Below, in pieces: positions 49,157 through 58,177 of a stretch of 64,000 nt of DNA. The position numbers and the translations under genes were made by a program. The stretch lies in the NCBI GenBank assembly GCA_003963145.1, contig RXJJ01000013.1:138865-202864 (forward strand), written 5' to 3'. The stretch comes from Bradyrhizobiaceae bacterium (lineage in GTDB: Bacteria; Pseudomonadota; Alphaproteobacteria; Rhizobiales; Xanthobacteraceae). Below the pieces are notes generated by a model. The model had not been told where the DNA came from and did no database searches. It was given only the letters and a program-made list of their open reading frames with translations. Positions within the stretch are counted from its first letter, which is position 1. Each line of letters begins with the position of its first letter.

Positions 49157-50338
49157 ATGCTGAAATTGCCGAAACTCTCGCAATGGCTTGGCGCGATCGA
49201 CGCCTACATCGTGCGGCTCGTGATGATGTCGTTTGCCATCGTGCTGATCTCGCTGACAGGCGTGATCTGGATCACGCAGGCGTTGCGCGGCATCGATTTG
49301 ATGACGAGCCAGGGCCAGACCATTCTCGTTTTCATCGGCATCACCGGCCTTGCCATTCCGCTGCTGGCGCTGATCATCGCGCCGATCGCACTGGTGATCG
49401 CCGTCACCCACACGCTCAACAAGCTCGCGACCGATTCGGAAACCATTGTCCTGAGCGCTGCCGGCATGTCGCCGGAGCGTCTGATCCGTCCTTTCATGGT
49501 GGCGACCGTGATTGTGAGCGTCTTCGTCGCCAGCCTGTCGATCTATATCGCGCCGGAATGTCTGCGCGCGCTGCGGCGCTGGAACAGCGAGATCGGCGCC
49601 GACGTGGTGGCCAACGTGCTGCAGCCCGGCCAGTTCATCAAGCTCGGCAAGCTGACGCTGCGCGTGCGCGAGCGCCAGCCCGGCGGCGTTCTGGCCGGCG
49701 TGTTTATCGACGACCAGCGCAGCCCGTCCGAGCGCATCAATGTCATTGCCGAAAGCGGCGCGATTCAGAAAAACCAGCGCGGATCTTTTCTCGTTCTGCG
49801 CGACGGCAATCTGCAGCGCTTCGAGAACGACAAGAAGGAGCCGGCGATGGTCGGCTTCAAGAGCTACGCTTTCGACATGTCGCAGTTCTCGTCGGCGCCG
49901 ACAGTGACCTACAACTCGCGCGAGCGTTTCATCTCTGAATTGATCTCGCCGCCGCCGGAAGATAATCTGCCGCCGTCTGAGATTGCGACCTATTGGGGCG
50001 AGCTGCATGACCGGCTGATGGCGCCGATCTATCCGTTTGTGTTCGCGATCATGGCCTTCGCATTTCTTGGATTGCCGCGCACCACGCGACAGGGCCGCAA
50101 CTATGCGATATCGATGCTGTTGCTGGCGGTGATGACAGTCCGTATCGCCGGCTTTATATGCTCGACGCTCGCGCCCGCGCACCCCGAGGCGATCTACGTC
50201 CAATACGTCATGCTGGTGGTGGTGTCGGGGCTGAGTGTCTGGATGATCAGGCGCGGGATTGTGGTCGATCCGCCATCGGGGATGCTGCGCTTTTTCGCCA
50301 GCCTGCGCGCGCGAATGCCGTCTTTCGCGAGGGCATGA
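49157..50338 (+). CDS. lptF: LptF/LptG family lipopolysaccharide export permease
   Basis: LptF/G permeases pass LPS from the inner membrane to the LptC/A bridge. The 393-residue protein has three N-terminal helices (about 15-115: LVMMSFAIVLISLTGVIWITQALRG..., TGLAIPLLALIIAPIALVIAV), a periplasmic beta-jellyroll part (about 130-265) and three C-terminal helices. The cytosolic segment LATDSETIVLSAAGMSPERLIRPF corresponds to the coupling region. The partner permease gene is not adjacent, whereas lptF and lptG normally sit together in these genomes, so the assignment as lptF rather than lptG is provisional. It converges with the O-antigen-ligase-like gene. Confidence 0.75.
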   Translation: MLKLPKLSQWLGAIDAYIVRLVMMSFAIVLISLTGVIWITQALRGIDLMTSQGQTILVFIGITGLAIPLLALIIAPIALVIAVTHTLNKLATDSETIVLSAAGMSPERLIRPFMVATVIVSVFVASLSIYIAPECLRALRRWNSEIGADVVANVLQPGQFIKLGKLTLRVRERQPGGVLAGVFIDDQRSPSERINVIAESGAIQKNQRGSFLVLRDGNLQRFENDKKEPAMVGFKSYAFDMSQFSSAPTVTYNSRERFISELISPPPEDNLPPSEIATYWGELHDRLMAPIYPFVFAIMAFAFLGLPRTTRQGRNYAISMLLLAVMTVRIAGFICSTLAPAHPEAIYVQYVMLVVVSGLSVWMIRRGIVVDPPSGMLRFFASLRARMPSFARA

Positions 50339-50351
50339 GCGCGTCTCTTTT

Positions 50352-51596
50352 CTAAGTCCGTCTGCGATTGGCCATATAGTCGAAGGCCGCGACATTCATC
50401 GCCCACATCGCACCGAGCAACATCCAGAAATGCCGCCAGTGGTCGACGTCGATGATGAAGGCCTCGCCGACCGTGCCGAGGAATGCGGCGAACACCGCCA
50501 GATAGGCGCGCTGCCAGGGCACCTTGACGAAGACCAGCCTGAACCCCATCGCCACCGTGATGAAGACCAGCGCCGGAAAACAGACGCCCGCGATCCAGCC
50601 GCCGGACATGAAGGCGTTCAGGAATGAATTGTGGGTGTCTTCCGGAAAGAACCGGGTGAATTGCAGGGGGCCGATGCCGAGTGGCAGATCGAGCGCCATC
50701 TGGAAGCCAAGCGCGTGGCGGCCGAACCGTCCGAAACGCCCTGTGTCGTAGGTCTGGTTGAAGCTGGCGCGCTCCTTGAACAGATTGTCGATGGAATCGA
50801 ACGACAGCAGCACCATGAGGGCCAGACTCGCGACCACAATGGCCGCGATGGCCGTAAATACGATGCGGCTGCGCTGCGGCCGCGATGGACTGGTCAGATA
50901 CATCGTCAGCAGCATGAACGCCGATGTCAGAATCAGCTGGCCCCAAGCGGCGCGCGAGAAGGCCAGCAGGATCGCAAGTGAAATGATGCCGAATGCGATG
51001 GCGCCGCGCAGCGCCTTGCCGAACGGCTCCGTCACGACGTTCTGCAATGTGAAAAGAGCGGGCAGGATGAGAAACGCGGAGATCACGTTCGGATCCTTGA
51101 ACGTGCCTTTGACGCGGCCGTAGAGCGTAAACAGGTCCTCGCCGCCGGGCATGAGGTGGAAATAGCCGATAAAGCCGCAGATGGAGGCGATGAGTGCGCC
51201 GACGATCAGGCCGCGCCGCAAGGCGTCGAGACGCGCCGCCGTATCGTCGGCGAGCGCCATCGCGAAGAACAGCGCCGTGATCGCCATGTACCACGACGTC
51301 ACGATCCAGTTCACGATCTTGGATTCCTCCAGCAGATACGCGGCGCAGATGGTGTAGCCGAGGTTCATCACCACCAGCAGGATCAGGAGCGGCAGGAACA
51401 CCGGCCGCATCCGCATCCCGGTCGCATAGAAGAAGACGATCGCCGCCAGCGTCGCGATTTCGTAGGGGCTGGGCTCGACCAGCACGATCGCGCCGCCGCA
51501 GCCGACCGCCCAGAGCAGGGCGCGCTGCAAACGCGCGATGCGCGGCGGCGCTGTGCTTGTGGTGATAAGGCGGTCGGTGGCGAGTGCGATGGTCAT
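50352..51596 (-). CDS. O-antigen ligase/polymerase-like membrane protein
   Basis: The 414-residue protein has about 11-12 hydrophobic helices and one long periplasmic loop with the Wzy_C signature around GRFGRFGRHALGFQMALDLPLGIGPLQFTRFFPEDTHNSFLNAFMSGG. The HNSFL/DTHNSF motif is typical of WaaL-type ligases and Wzy-like polymerases. It may attach or polymerise the polymer started by the adjacent transferase. It is 20 bp from the sugar-phosphate transferase gene on the same strand. Confidence 0.88.
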   Translation of the reverse strand: MTIALATDRLITTSTAPPRIARLQRALLWAVGCGGAIVLVEPSPYEIATLAAIVFFYATGMRMRPVFLPLLILLVVMNLGYTICAAYLLEESKIVNWIVTSWYMAITALFFAMALADDTAARLDALRRGLIVGALIASICGFIGYFHLMPGGEDLFTLYGRVKGTFKDPNVISAFLILPALFTLQNVVTEPFGKALRGAIAFGIISLAILLAFSRAAWGQLILTSAFMLLTMYLTSPSRPQRSRIVFTAIAAIVVASLALMVLLSFDSIDNLFKERASFNQTYDTGRFGRFGRHALGFQMALDLPLGIGPLQFTRFFPEDTHNSFLNAFMSGGWIAGVCFPALVFITVAMGFRLVFVKVPWQRAYLAVFAAFLGTVGEAFIIDVDHWRHFWMLLGAMWAMNVAAFDYMANRRRT

Positions 51597-51615
51597 GGGC
51601 CGCCCGTAAAGGAGA

Positions 51616-53166
51616 TCAGTAGGCGTTTTCGCCCTTGATGAGAGCGAGTGGCGTCTTCAGCAGAATGTAGAGATCGAACAGCACCGACCAGTTCTCGATG
51701 TAATAAAGATCGAACTCGACGCGTTTTTGAATCTTTTCCTCGTTGTCGATCTCGCCGCGCCAGCCATTGATCTGCGCCCAGCCGGTGATGCCGGGCTTGA
51801 CACGGTGGCGTGCGAAATAGCCGTCGACGGCTTCGTCGAACAGGCGGTTTTGCAGCTTGCCAAGCACCGCATGGGGACGGGGGCCGACGATGGAGAGATT
51901 GCTCTTGAACACCACGTTGAAGAGCTGCGGCAGTTCATCGAGGCTGGTTTTGCGGATGAAGCGCCCGACGCGGGTGACGCGCGGATCGTTTTTCGTCACC
52001 ACCTTGGCGGCCGTCGGATCGGCCTGATGATGATAGAGCGACCGAAATTTGAAGACGTCGATGCGCTCGTTGTTGAAGCCGAACCGCTTCTGGCGGAACA
52101 GGACGGGTCCCGGACTATCGAGCTTGATCGCAAGCGCGACGAGCGCCATCACCGGCAAAAGCAGGATCAGCAGAATCGTGCCGACGATGTGGTCGAACAG
52201 CCATTTCGTCACCAGGTCCCAGTCGGTGATCGGCTGCTCGAACACATCGAGCGTCGGTACCGTGCCGAGATAGGAATAGGAGCGCGGCCGGAAGCGCAGC
52301 TTGTTGTTGTGCGCGGAAAGGCGGATATCGACGGGAAGCACCCAGAGCTTCTTCAGCATTTCCAGAATGCGGCCCTCGGCCGAAATCGGCAGTGCAAAAA
52401 GTACCAGATCGACGCGGGTGCGGCGCGCGAATTCGACAATGTCATCGATCTTGCCGAGTTTCGGCTTGCCCGCACAATTGTCCAGCACGCGGGAATCGTT
52501 ACGGTCGTCGAACACGCCGAGAATTTTCAGGTCCGAATCTTCCTGCCGGCTCAGCGCCTGGATCAAATGTTCGCCGTTTTCATCGGAGCCGACGATGATG
52601 GTGCGGCGGTCGAGCCGGCCCTGACGCGCCCAGCGCCGCACCAGCGAACGCAGCAGCAGACGCTCTGCGATCAGCGTCGTAATCCCCAGAAAGAAGAACC
52701 CTGCAAGCCAGGCGCGAGAGACGACATCGCCGACCTTGGCGAAAAAGGAAATTCCGATGAACAGCAGGAAAACCAGCGCCCAGGATGACGCCAGCCGTGT
52801 GATCTGCCGGAGCTGTCCGCGATAAATGTCGATATCGTACAGTTCGGCGGCCTGAAAGGAGATCACGGAGGCCACGGCCATCGCGACGATCGCGGCCGTA
52901 TAGCTCCAGGAAAAACCGTCGATTGGAACGACGTAAATGGAATAAAGGGCGATGCCCGCGATGCACAGACATAGAAAATCCGCGATGCGCACCACGCCGT
53001 TGATGACGACGAGCGAATAGGCTCTGCCGACTTTCTGGTTCGCGACTTCAAGAGCAGCGGGCGACAGGCGCAGGCGACGCTCGATACGCGGCACGCCGGG
53101 CGCGCCCGAAACAGTGGTGGCTGTTGCGGCTGAATTGGTCATCGAGCGGACGTCGATCGGTTCCAA
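51616..53166 (-). CDS. Undecaprenyl-phosphate sugar phosphotransferase (WcaJ/ExoY-type)
   Basis: This is the initiating enzyme that places a sugar-1-phosphate on undecaprenyl phosphate. The 516-residue protein has four N-terminal membrane helices (about 40-155), a cytosolic Rossmann segment (about 165-280, [18 protein letters not shown]) and the C-terminal catalytic domain with one more helix and [44 protein letters not shown] and [17 protein letters not shown]. The Asp-Glu pair LDELPQ is catalytic in the family. It probably defines the first sugar of the repeat; glucose and galactose types cannot be separated by eye. Confidence 0.94.
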   Translation of the reverse strand: MEPIDVRSMTNSAATATTVSGAPGVPRIERRLRLSPAALEVANQKVGRAYSLVVINGVVRIADFLCLCIAGIALYSIYVVPIDGFSWSYTAAIVAMAVASVISFQAAELYDIDIYRGQLRQITRLASSWALVFLLFIGISFFAKVGDVVSRAWLAGFFFLGITTLIAERLLLRSLVRRWARQGRLDRRTIIVGSDENGEHLIQALSRQEDSDLKILGVFDDRNDSRVLDNCAGKPKLGKIDDIVEFARRTRVDLVLFALPISAEGRILEMLKKLWVLPVDIRLSAHNNKLRFRPRSYSYLGTVPTLDVFEQPITDWDLVTKWLFDHIVGTILLILLLPVMALVALAIKLDSPGPVLFRQKRFGFNNERIDVFKFRSLYHHQADPTAAKVVTKNDPRVTRVGRFIRKTSLDELPQLFNVVFKSNLSIVGPRPHAVLGKLQNRLFDEAVDGYFARHRVKPGITGWAQINGWRGEIDNEEKIQKRVEFDLYYIENWSVLFDLYILLKTPLALIKGENAY

Positions 53167-53314
53167 ATCGGGTTTCCAAAATGTCCAGCTTCTGTTGGCA
53201 TCGATCGTTCCGCGCAGTCACTGGATAGGATGAAAAGTGGGAACGTGTGTAGCGCTTTACCTTTCCCGTCTATCCAACAAATCGGAACAATTCGTTATCA
53301 TTGGTAAATACGGG

Positions 53315-54448
53315 TTAACGCGCAGAAAATGCATCGCGGTAACCTGCCAGCACGCCATCGACCATCGCTTTTTGCGAGAAATGCATCAGGACGCGCTCGC
53401 GCACATTCGCAGCATTCGCACGCGCGGCACCAGGATCGGCCAGGGCGTTCTCAATCGCATCCGCCATCGCGCCCACACTGTTGGCGGTGAACAGACCGTC
53501 GGCATCGGGGCCGAGAATTTCGGGGATTCCGCCGATCCGTGCGGCCAGCATCGGCACGCCGGCCGCGCCGGCCTCGATCACGACATAGGGCATCGAGTCG
53601 CCGCGCGAGGGAACAACGAGAAGGCGGCCCTTCGAGAAGCCGTAGCGTGCCTTGACGTGGCCGATGAAACGCACCGCCTCGCCGAGATTGAATCGCTGGA
53701 CCAGCGCCTTGAGCTTGGCGGTTTCCTCGCCATCGCCAGCGAGCGTTAATGTAATCGGATGACCGTCGGCACGCAGCCGCGCCACGGCCTCGATCAGCAG
53801 GTCCGCGCCCTTGATATGACGGAACTCACCGACATAGACGAGATCGGTGGCATCGTCGGCAAGCGGAACGGCGTCGAATTCGTGCGCCGTGACGCCATTG
53901 AAGACGCAGCGCACCAGCCCTCTGGGCATGCCGACCACACGGAAATAGGTGTCGCGCGCGAATGCGCTTTCAAACAGAAACAGCTCGGTCCTGTTCATCA
54001 GGGCCCGCTCCAGACGGGTGTAGAACTGGCCTTTCAGCGACCCCGGAGAATAATGCAGCGAGCCGCCATGCGGTGTGTAGACGCGAATGGTGCGTTTCGA
54101 CTTCGGTGAGAGGCGGATAAAGGCGCCAGCCTTGGCGCCGTGGCCATGCAGCACATCCAGTTTCAGCTTGCGTGTCAGGCCGAGAACCTGCGCGGCGGTA
54201 AACGGATCCTGCGGGTGGGGCTCGCGCCTGATCGCGATGCGGTGAATGCCCAGTTTCATGCGCGGCGCGATTTCATCCAGCGCCGCCTGTGCGCGTTCGC
54301 CGCCGGTCAGGCTATCGGCGAGAATGCCGACCTCATGTCCGCGCTCGGCCTGACCGTTGGCCAGATCGAGAATATGCCGGATGATGCCGCCGACCGGAGC
54401 GCGCACGGCATGAAGAATACGGAGAGGGTGATCGAAAGGATCGGACAT
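53315..54448 (-). CDS. Glycosyltransferase, GT4 family
   Basis: The 377-residue GT-B enzyme has an N-terminal segment ILHAVRAPVGGIIRHILDLANGQAERGHEVG and a C-terminal GT4 domain with DLVYVGEFRHIKGADLLIEAVARL, LTLAGDGEETAKLKALVQ and the nucleotide-sugar-binding segment PSRGDSMPYVVIEAGAAGVPMLAARIGGIPEIL. The glutamate of this EX7E-like part is present. ATG 54448 is used; a 17-residue longer frame is less likely. It is divergent from the Wzc-like gene. Confidence 0.92.
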   Translation of the reverse strand: MSDPFDHPLRILHAVRAPVGGIIRHILDLANGQAERGHEVGILADSLTGGERAQAALDEIAPRMKLGIHRIAIRREPHPQDPFTAAQVLGLTRKLKLDVLHGHGAKAGAFIRLSPKSKRTIRVYTPHGGSLHYSPGSLKGQFYTRLERALMNRTELFLFESAFARDTYFRVVGMPRGLVRCVFNGVTAHEFDAVPLADDATDLVYVGEFRHIKGADLLIEAVARLRADGHPITLTLAGDGEETAKLKALVQRFNLGEAVRFIGHVKARYGFSKGRLLVVPSRGDSMPYVVIEAGAAGVPMLAARIGGIPEILGPDADGLFTANSVGAMADAIENALADPGAARANAANVRERVLMHFSQKAMVDGVLAGYRDAFSAR

Positions 54449-54649
54449 GACAGGGCCAGTTTGCCGGCGACGGTCGTCGCGGTGCCGCCATCCTGTCACG
54501 CATCGACAAAAATCTGATTAAGGCGCTAGATAATTAACAAAACATAACGCGCCGAATTAACCGCGCAGCAACCTTAATGGAATTTAATTGCCCTTGCGCG
54601 AGGCGTTTTTGTGACTCGCGGCGATAAGTTGCGGCGTTGGGAGAGTTCG

Positions 54650-56842
54650 ATGCGTTTGGCGGTTTGGCGCGACCGGGTCGGTCAAGCGGGCAAGTCCTTT
54701 GCCAAATACATGATGACACCGGCCGCACCGCCGCCTTCTTTACCCGACTCTTCAAAACAGCTCGGCGATATCGATCTGCGCGCGATCTGGCAGGCGCTGG
54801 TGCGCCAGCGCAAATGGGTGATCGTGCCGACCGCCGCTGTCTTCGTGCTGGCGATGATCGGCGTCAATGTCGTCACGCCGAAATACAAATCCGAAGCCCG
54901 CATCCTGATCGACGGCCGCGAAAACGTGTTTCTGCGGCCGACCGGGGAGCGCGGCGAGGAGCGAACCTCACTCGACGCCGAAGCCGTCACCAGCCAGGTG
55001 CAACTTCTGCTGTCGCGCGACCTCGCGCTTGAAGTCATCAAGAAGAACCGTCTTGATCAGTTGCCGGAATTCGATCCCGTGCTGCGCGGAGTTTCCCCGC
55101 TTCGGACATTACTCGTTCTGTTCGGCTTCAGCCGCGATCCGTTCGGCATGACTCCCGAGGAGCGGGTGCTCAACGCCTATTACGAGCGTCTCACCGCCTA
55201 CGCGGTCGACAAGTCGCGCGTCATGGTCGTGGAATTCCTGTCGCGCGATCCCGAGCTTGCCGCGCGGGTCGCCAATTCCATTGCCGACGAATATCTCGTG
55301 TTCCAGCAGGCCGCGCGTCAGGAGCAGGCCAAGGCGGCGGGCCAGTGGCTGTCCGGCGAGATCGACGGGCTACGCAAAAAAGTCGCCGAGGCCGAGGATC
55401 GTGTCGAGGCATTCCGGTCCAAGTCGAATCTCTTTATCGGCACCAACAGCACCTCGCTGTCGAACCAGCAGCTCGGCGAACTGAATACCCAGCTTAATAA
55501 CGCGCGCGCCGCGAAGTCGGACGCCGAGTCGCGGGCACGGGCGATCCGCGAAATGCTGCAGGCCGGCAAACCGATCGAGGCCTCCGAAGTCCTGAATTCC
55601 GAACTCGTGCGGCGTCTCGCCGAACAGCGCGTCACGCTGCGCGCGCAGCTTGCCGAGCAATCCTCGACGCTGCTCGACCAGCATCCGCGCATCAAGGAGC
55701 TGAAGGCCCAGATCGCCGATCTCGAGCGCCAGATGCGGGACGAGGCGAGCAAAATCTCCCGTTCGCTGGACAACGATGCGCGTATCGCCAGCGCGCGGGT
55801 CGATGGGCTGACCGCCAGCCTCGACCAATTGAAGAAGCAAGCCACGTCGAACAATGCCGAGGACGTTCAGCTTCGCGCGCTGGAGCGCGAGGCGAAGGCG
55901 CAGCGCGATCTTCTCGAAACCTATCTCGCCAAATATCGCGAAGCGACGACTCGCGAAACCATCGACTCCGCGCCGGCTGACGGGCGGATCATCTCACGTG
56001 CCATCGTGTCCAACACGCCGGCCTATCCGAAGAAGCTGCCGATCGTGCTAATTGCGACGCTGGCGACGCTGCTTTTGACCTCCGGCTATATTGTCACTGC
56101 CGAATTGCTGCGAATGACCGCGCCGCGCGCCGGTGCCGATATTCTGTTTGAAGACGAGCCGCTTCGCAGGATCGAGCCAAGGATCAGCCGAATTAACGGC
56201 ATCAATTCAAGCCCGGACCCAGGCACAGATCCAGGTATGGACATTGGCGGTTCCGAGATCGGGAGGCTGGCGGAAAGTCTCCAGGGAGTGGCCGGGTCTG
56301 CCCGCAAGATCACGGTGATCGGCGCGAAGCAGGACGAGGGAATCACACTCACGGCGCTCACGCTGGCGCGCCTGCTGGCTCAAAACAGCAAGGCCGTGCT
56401 GGTGGACCTGTCGATGGCGTCTCCGACGCTCAAGTCGATTTCCATCGATCCGGCCACGCCGGGTCTGACGGATTTGATGACCGGCCGCGCTTCGTTCGGC
56501 CAGGTCATCACGCGCGATCGCTTTTCCGGTCTGCATCTTGTGGGCGGAGGCCGCGAACCGGACCGCGCAGTGCTGCAGTCGCCGCGCCTCGGGATGGCCA
56601 TCGACGCCTTGCTGCGCGCCTACGATTACGTTGTTCTGGATACCGGAACGGCGGCCGATCTGCCGGCCGCGCTGATCGCTTCGCAGGCGCATGCCGTTAT
56701 CGTGCCGGCTTCCGGCCTTGGCGCGGAGGCCCGCGCAGCGATGCGCGATCAGCTGCTGGCTTCGGGTTTTGTCGCGGTGACCATTCTCGATGCGCCCGCA
56801 GCGCCCGCGCCACGCGATACCGAGCAGACAGTGGCAGCCTGA
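54650..56842 (+). CDS. Wzc/ExoP-like polysaccharide co-polymerase with degenerate kinase domain
   Basis: The 730-residue inner-membrane protein has a Wzz domain between two membrane helices (about 57-75 and 461-487), a long periplasmic coiled coil (about 215-420) with the GNVR-type end RALEREAKAQRDLLETYLAKY, and a C-terminal BY-kinase-like domain. That domain is degenerate: the P-loop reads GAKQDEGITLTA, with Ile in place of the Lys, the following DxD is DLSMASP, and there is no tyrosine cluster at the end (APRDTEQTVAA). Walker B is partly kept (YDYVVLDTGTAAD). ATG 54650 has a GGGAGAG element; a GTG at 54611 is an alternative. Confidence 0.9.
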   Translation: MRLAVWRDRVGQAGKSFAKYMMTPAAPPPSLPDSSKQLGDIDLRAIWQALVRQRKWVIVPTAAVFVLAMIGVNVVTPKYKSEARILIDGRENVFLRPTGERGEERTSLDAEAVTSQVQLLLSRDLALEVIKKNRLDQLPEFDPVLRGVSPLRTLLVLFGFSRDPFGMTPEERVLNAYYERLTAYAVDKSRVMVVEFLSRDPELAARVANSIADEYLVFQQAARQEQAKAAGQWLSGEIDGLRKKVAEAEDRVEAFRSKSNLFIGTNSTSLSNQQLGELNTQLNNARAAKSDAESRARAIREMLQAGKPIEASEVLNSELVRRLAEQRVTLRAQLAEQSSTLLDQHPRIKELKAQIADLERQMRDEASKISRSLDNDARIASARVDGLTASLDQLKKQATSNNAEDVQLRALEREAKAQRDLLETYLAKYREATTRETIDSAPADGRIISRAIVSNTPAYPKKLPIVLIATLATLLLTSGYIVTAELLRMTAPRAGADILFEDEPLRRIEPRISRINGINSSPDPGTDPGMDIGGSEIGRLAESLQGVAGSARKITVIGAKQDEGITLTALTLARLLAQNSKAVLVDLSMASPTLKSISIDPATPGLTDLMTGRASFGQVITRDRFSGLHLVGGGREPDRAVLQSPRLGMAIDALLRAYDYVVLDTGTAADLPAALIASQAHAVIVPASGLGAEARAAMRDQLLASGFVAVTILDAPAAPAPRDTEQTVAA

Positions 56843-56854
56843 TCGTTGCCGGAT

Positions 56855-58045
56855 TTAGTGCTGCAGCGCGCCGCGCAGCCGCTGTGCCATTTGCATCAAT
56901 GCGGGGTTCTGCTTGACCATGCGCTTGGCATGGGTCAGTGACGACATGCCGAGCGCGGCAAACTTTCCGCGTGCCGACAGCGCGATGAAGCTGTCGAAGA
57001 TCGGCTCGTCGTCCTTGCAGAACTGGCGCTTGTAATCGTCCGAGCCGATGCCGAGATCGAACGCCGCATAATTTGCCGCGGCGTAATGGTCGATGATGTC
57101 GCGCACCAGAACCACGCCGGGACTGTTCTTTGCGTTTTCCGACATTGTGTAGGTGTTGAACATCATCGAGAAGCGGTCGCCGCCATCGACGCCGGCGAAG
57201 ATCGCGAGTATCTCCTCGTCGCATTCCAGCGCATGAATAGTGATGGCGCGATTGCCGCTGCCGGTTTTTGCAAGGCATGCCGCGCGAACGAAGTCTTTCA
57301 CGCCGGGTTCGGCGAAGACGTTCGGCAGATTCTGGGCCGCCATCCGCAGCGGCTTGATCTTGAAGAACAGATCCAGCAGACGGGAGATCTCCTCGTCGCT
57401 GACCGCCATGCGATAGCGATAGCCGGGCAGTGTTTGCAACTTGCGTTCCTTGCCGCGCAGGCGGCGGCGAAATCCGGTGCTGATATTATCCTCAGGTTTG
57501 CCCCCCCGTTTGTATCTGAGAAGCGGGCAGGCATTCGGGGAGGGCTGCGCGGAGCAGATCAGAAGCGGATTGGCGATGCCTTGCCACTGACCCGGCTGCT
57601 GGGTCAGCGCCAGAACGTCGACGCCATTCGCCGCGGCAACGCAAAAGAGGGCATCGAGATCGGCCTTGGTTACGGAACCGGCGTAGTCGCGGCGCCATAA
57701 TCCCATGTTGAAACTCGGATGCTTGCCGCCGAGAAAGCGCGCGACATTGGCGCCGTTCTCGCGCCGCACGCCCAGGGGGAGGAGCACCAGCGGTTCGCCG
57801 TCGCGGTCCTTTGCGACCACGATGAAGGGCGTGCAGCCCTCGTGCGGTCCGACATGCCGCTGCCATGCGCCAAGCAGATCGAAGCGCTGAAAAGGTGTGA
57901 AGAGATAGTCGTCCGTCTCGCAGGCGCGCCACACCGATTCCGCCCGCGCGATGTGACGGATCACATCGATATGCACGACCCTGCTGACACCAGATCCGGC
58001 GTATGATTGTGCGGACCGGCTTTCAAAAATGGCAGCCTGGGTCAT
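56855..58045 (-). CDS. CelD/FemAB-like GNAT acyltransferase
   Basis: The 396-residue protein has two halves of GNAT type. The N-terminal half begins near VWRACETDDYLFTPFQRFDLLGAWQRHVG and the C-terminal half (Acetyltransf_6) shows NISTGFRRRLRGKERKLQ, then AITIHALECDEEILAIFAGVDGG, SPGVVLVRDIIDHYAAANYAAFDLGIGSDDYKRQF. The FDLGIGSDDYKRQF string is a marker for the CelD group tied to cellulose and exopolysaccharide genes. It probably acylates a polymer or a precursor. It converges with the Wzc-like gene and starts from a divergent promoter shared with the NodB-fold gene. Confidence 0.86.
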   Translation of the reverse strand: MTQAAIFESRSAQSYAGSGVSRVVHIDVIRHIARAESVWRACETDDYLFTPFQRFDLLGAWQRHVGPHEGCTPFIVVAKDRDGEPLVLLPLGVRRENGANVARFLGGKHPSFNMGLWRRDYAGSVTKADLDALFCVAAANGVDVLALTQQPGQWQGIANPLLICSAQPSPNACPLLRYKRGGKPEDNISTGFRRRLRGKERKLQTLPGYRYRMAVSDEEISRLLDLFFKIKPLRMAAQNLPNVFAEPGVKDFVRAACLAKTGSGNRAITIHALECDEEILAIFAGVDGGDRFSMMFNTYTMSENAKNSPGVVLVRDIIDHYAAANYAAFDLGIGSDDYKRQFCKDDEPIFDSFIALSARGKFAALGMSSLTHAKRMVKQNPALMQMAQRLRGALQH

Positions 58046-58177
58046 TGCGCGACCTTCTGTCGTTGGAATAGGTGTTAGGTGTAATATTTGCAGGCAGACC
58101 GCGGGGGACTTTTTCAAACAAATGTCAACAAAGAGTAATCGGATCGCGCGTCGGCGGGTTCCATTTGGGCTGGTTTA

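Noticed and set aside
54500..54610. CtrA-type TTAA-N7-TTAA site before the Wzc-like gene
   Set aside because: Several TTAA words occur, but none has the exact seven-base spacing and both halves intact.
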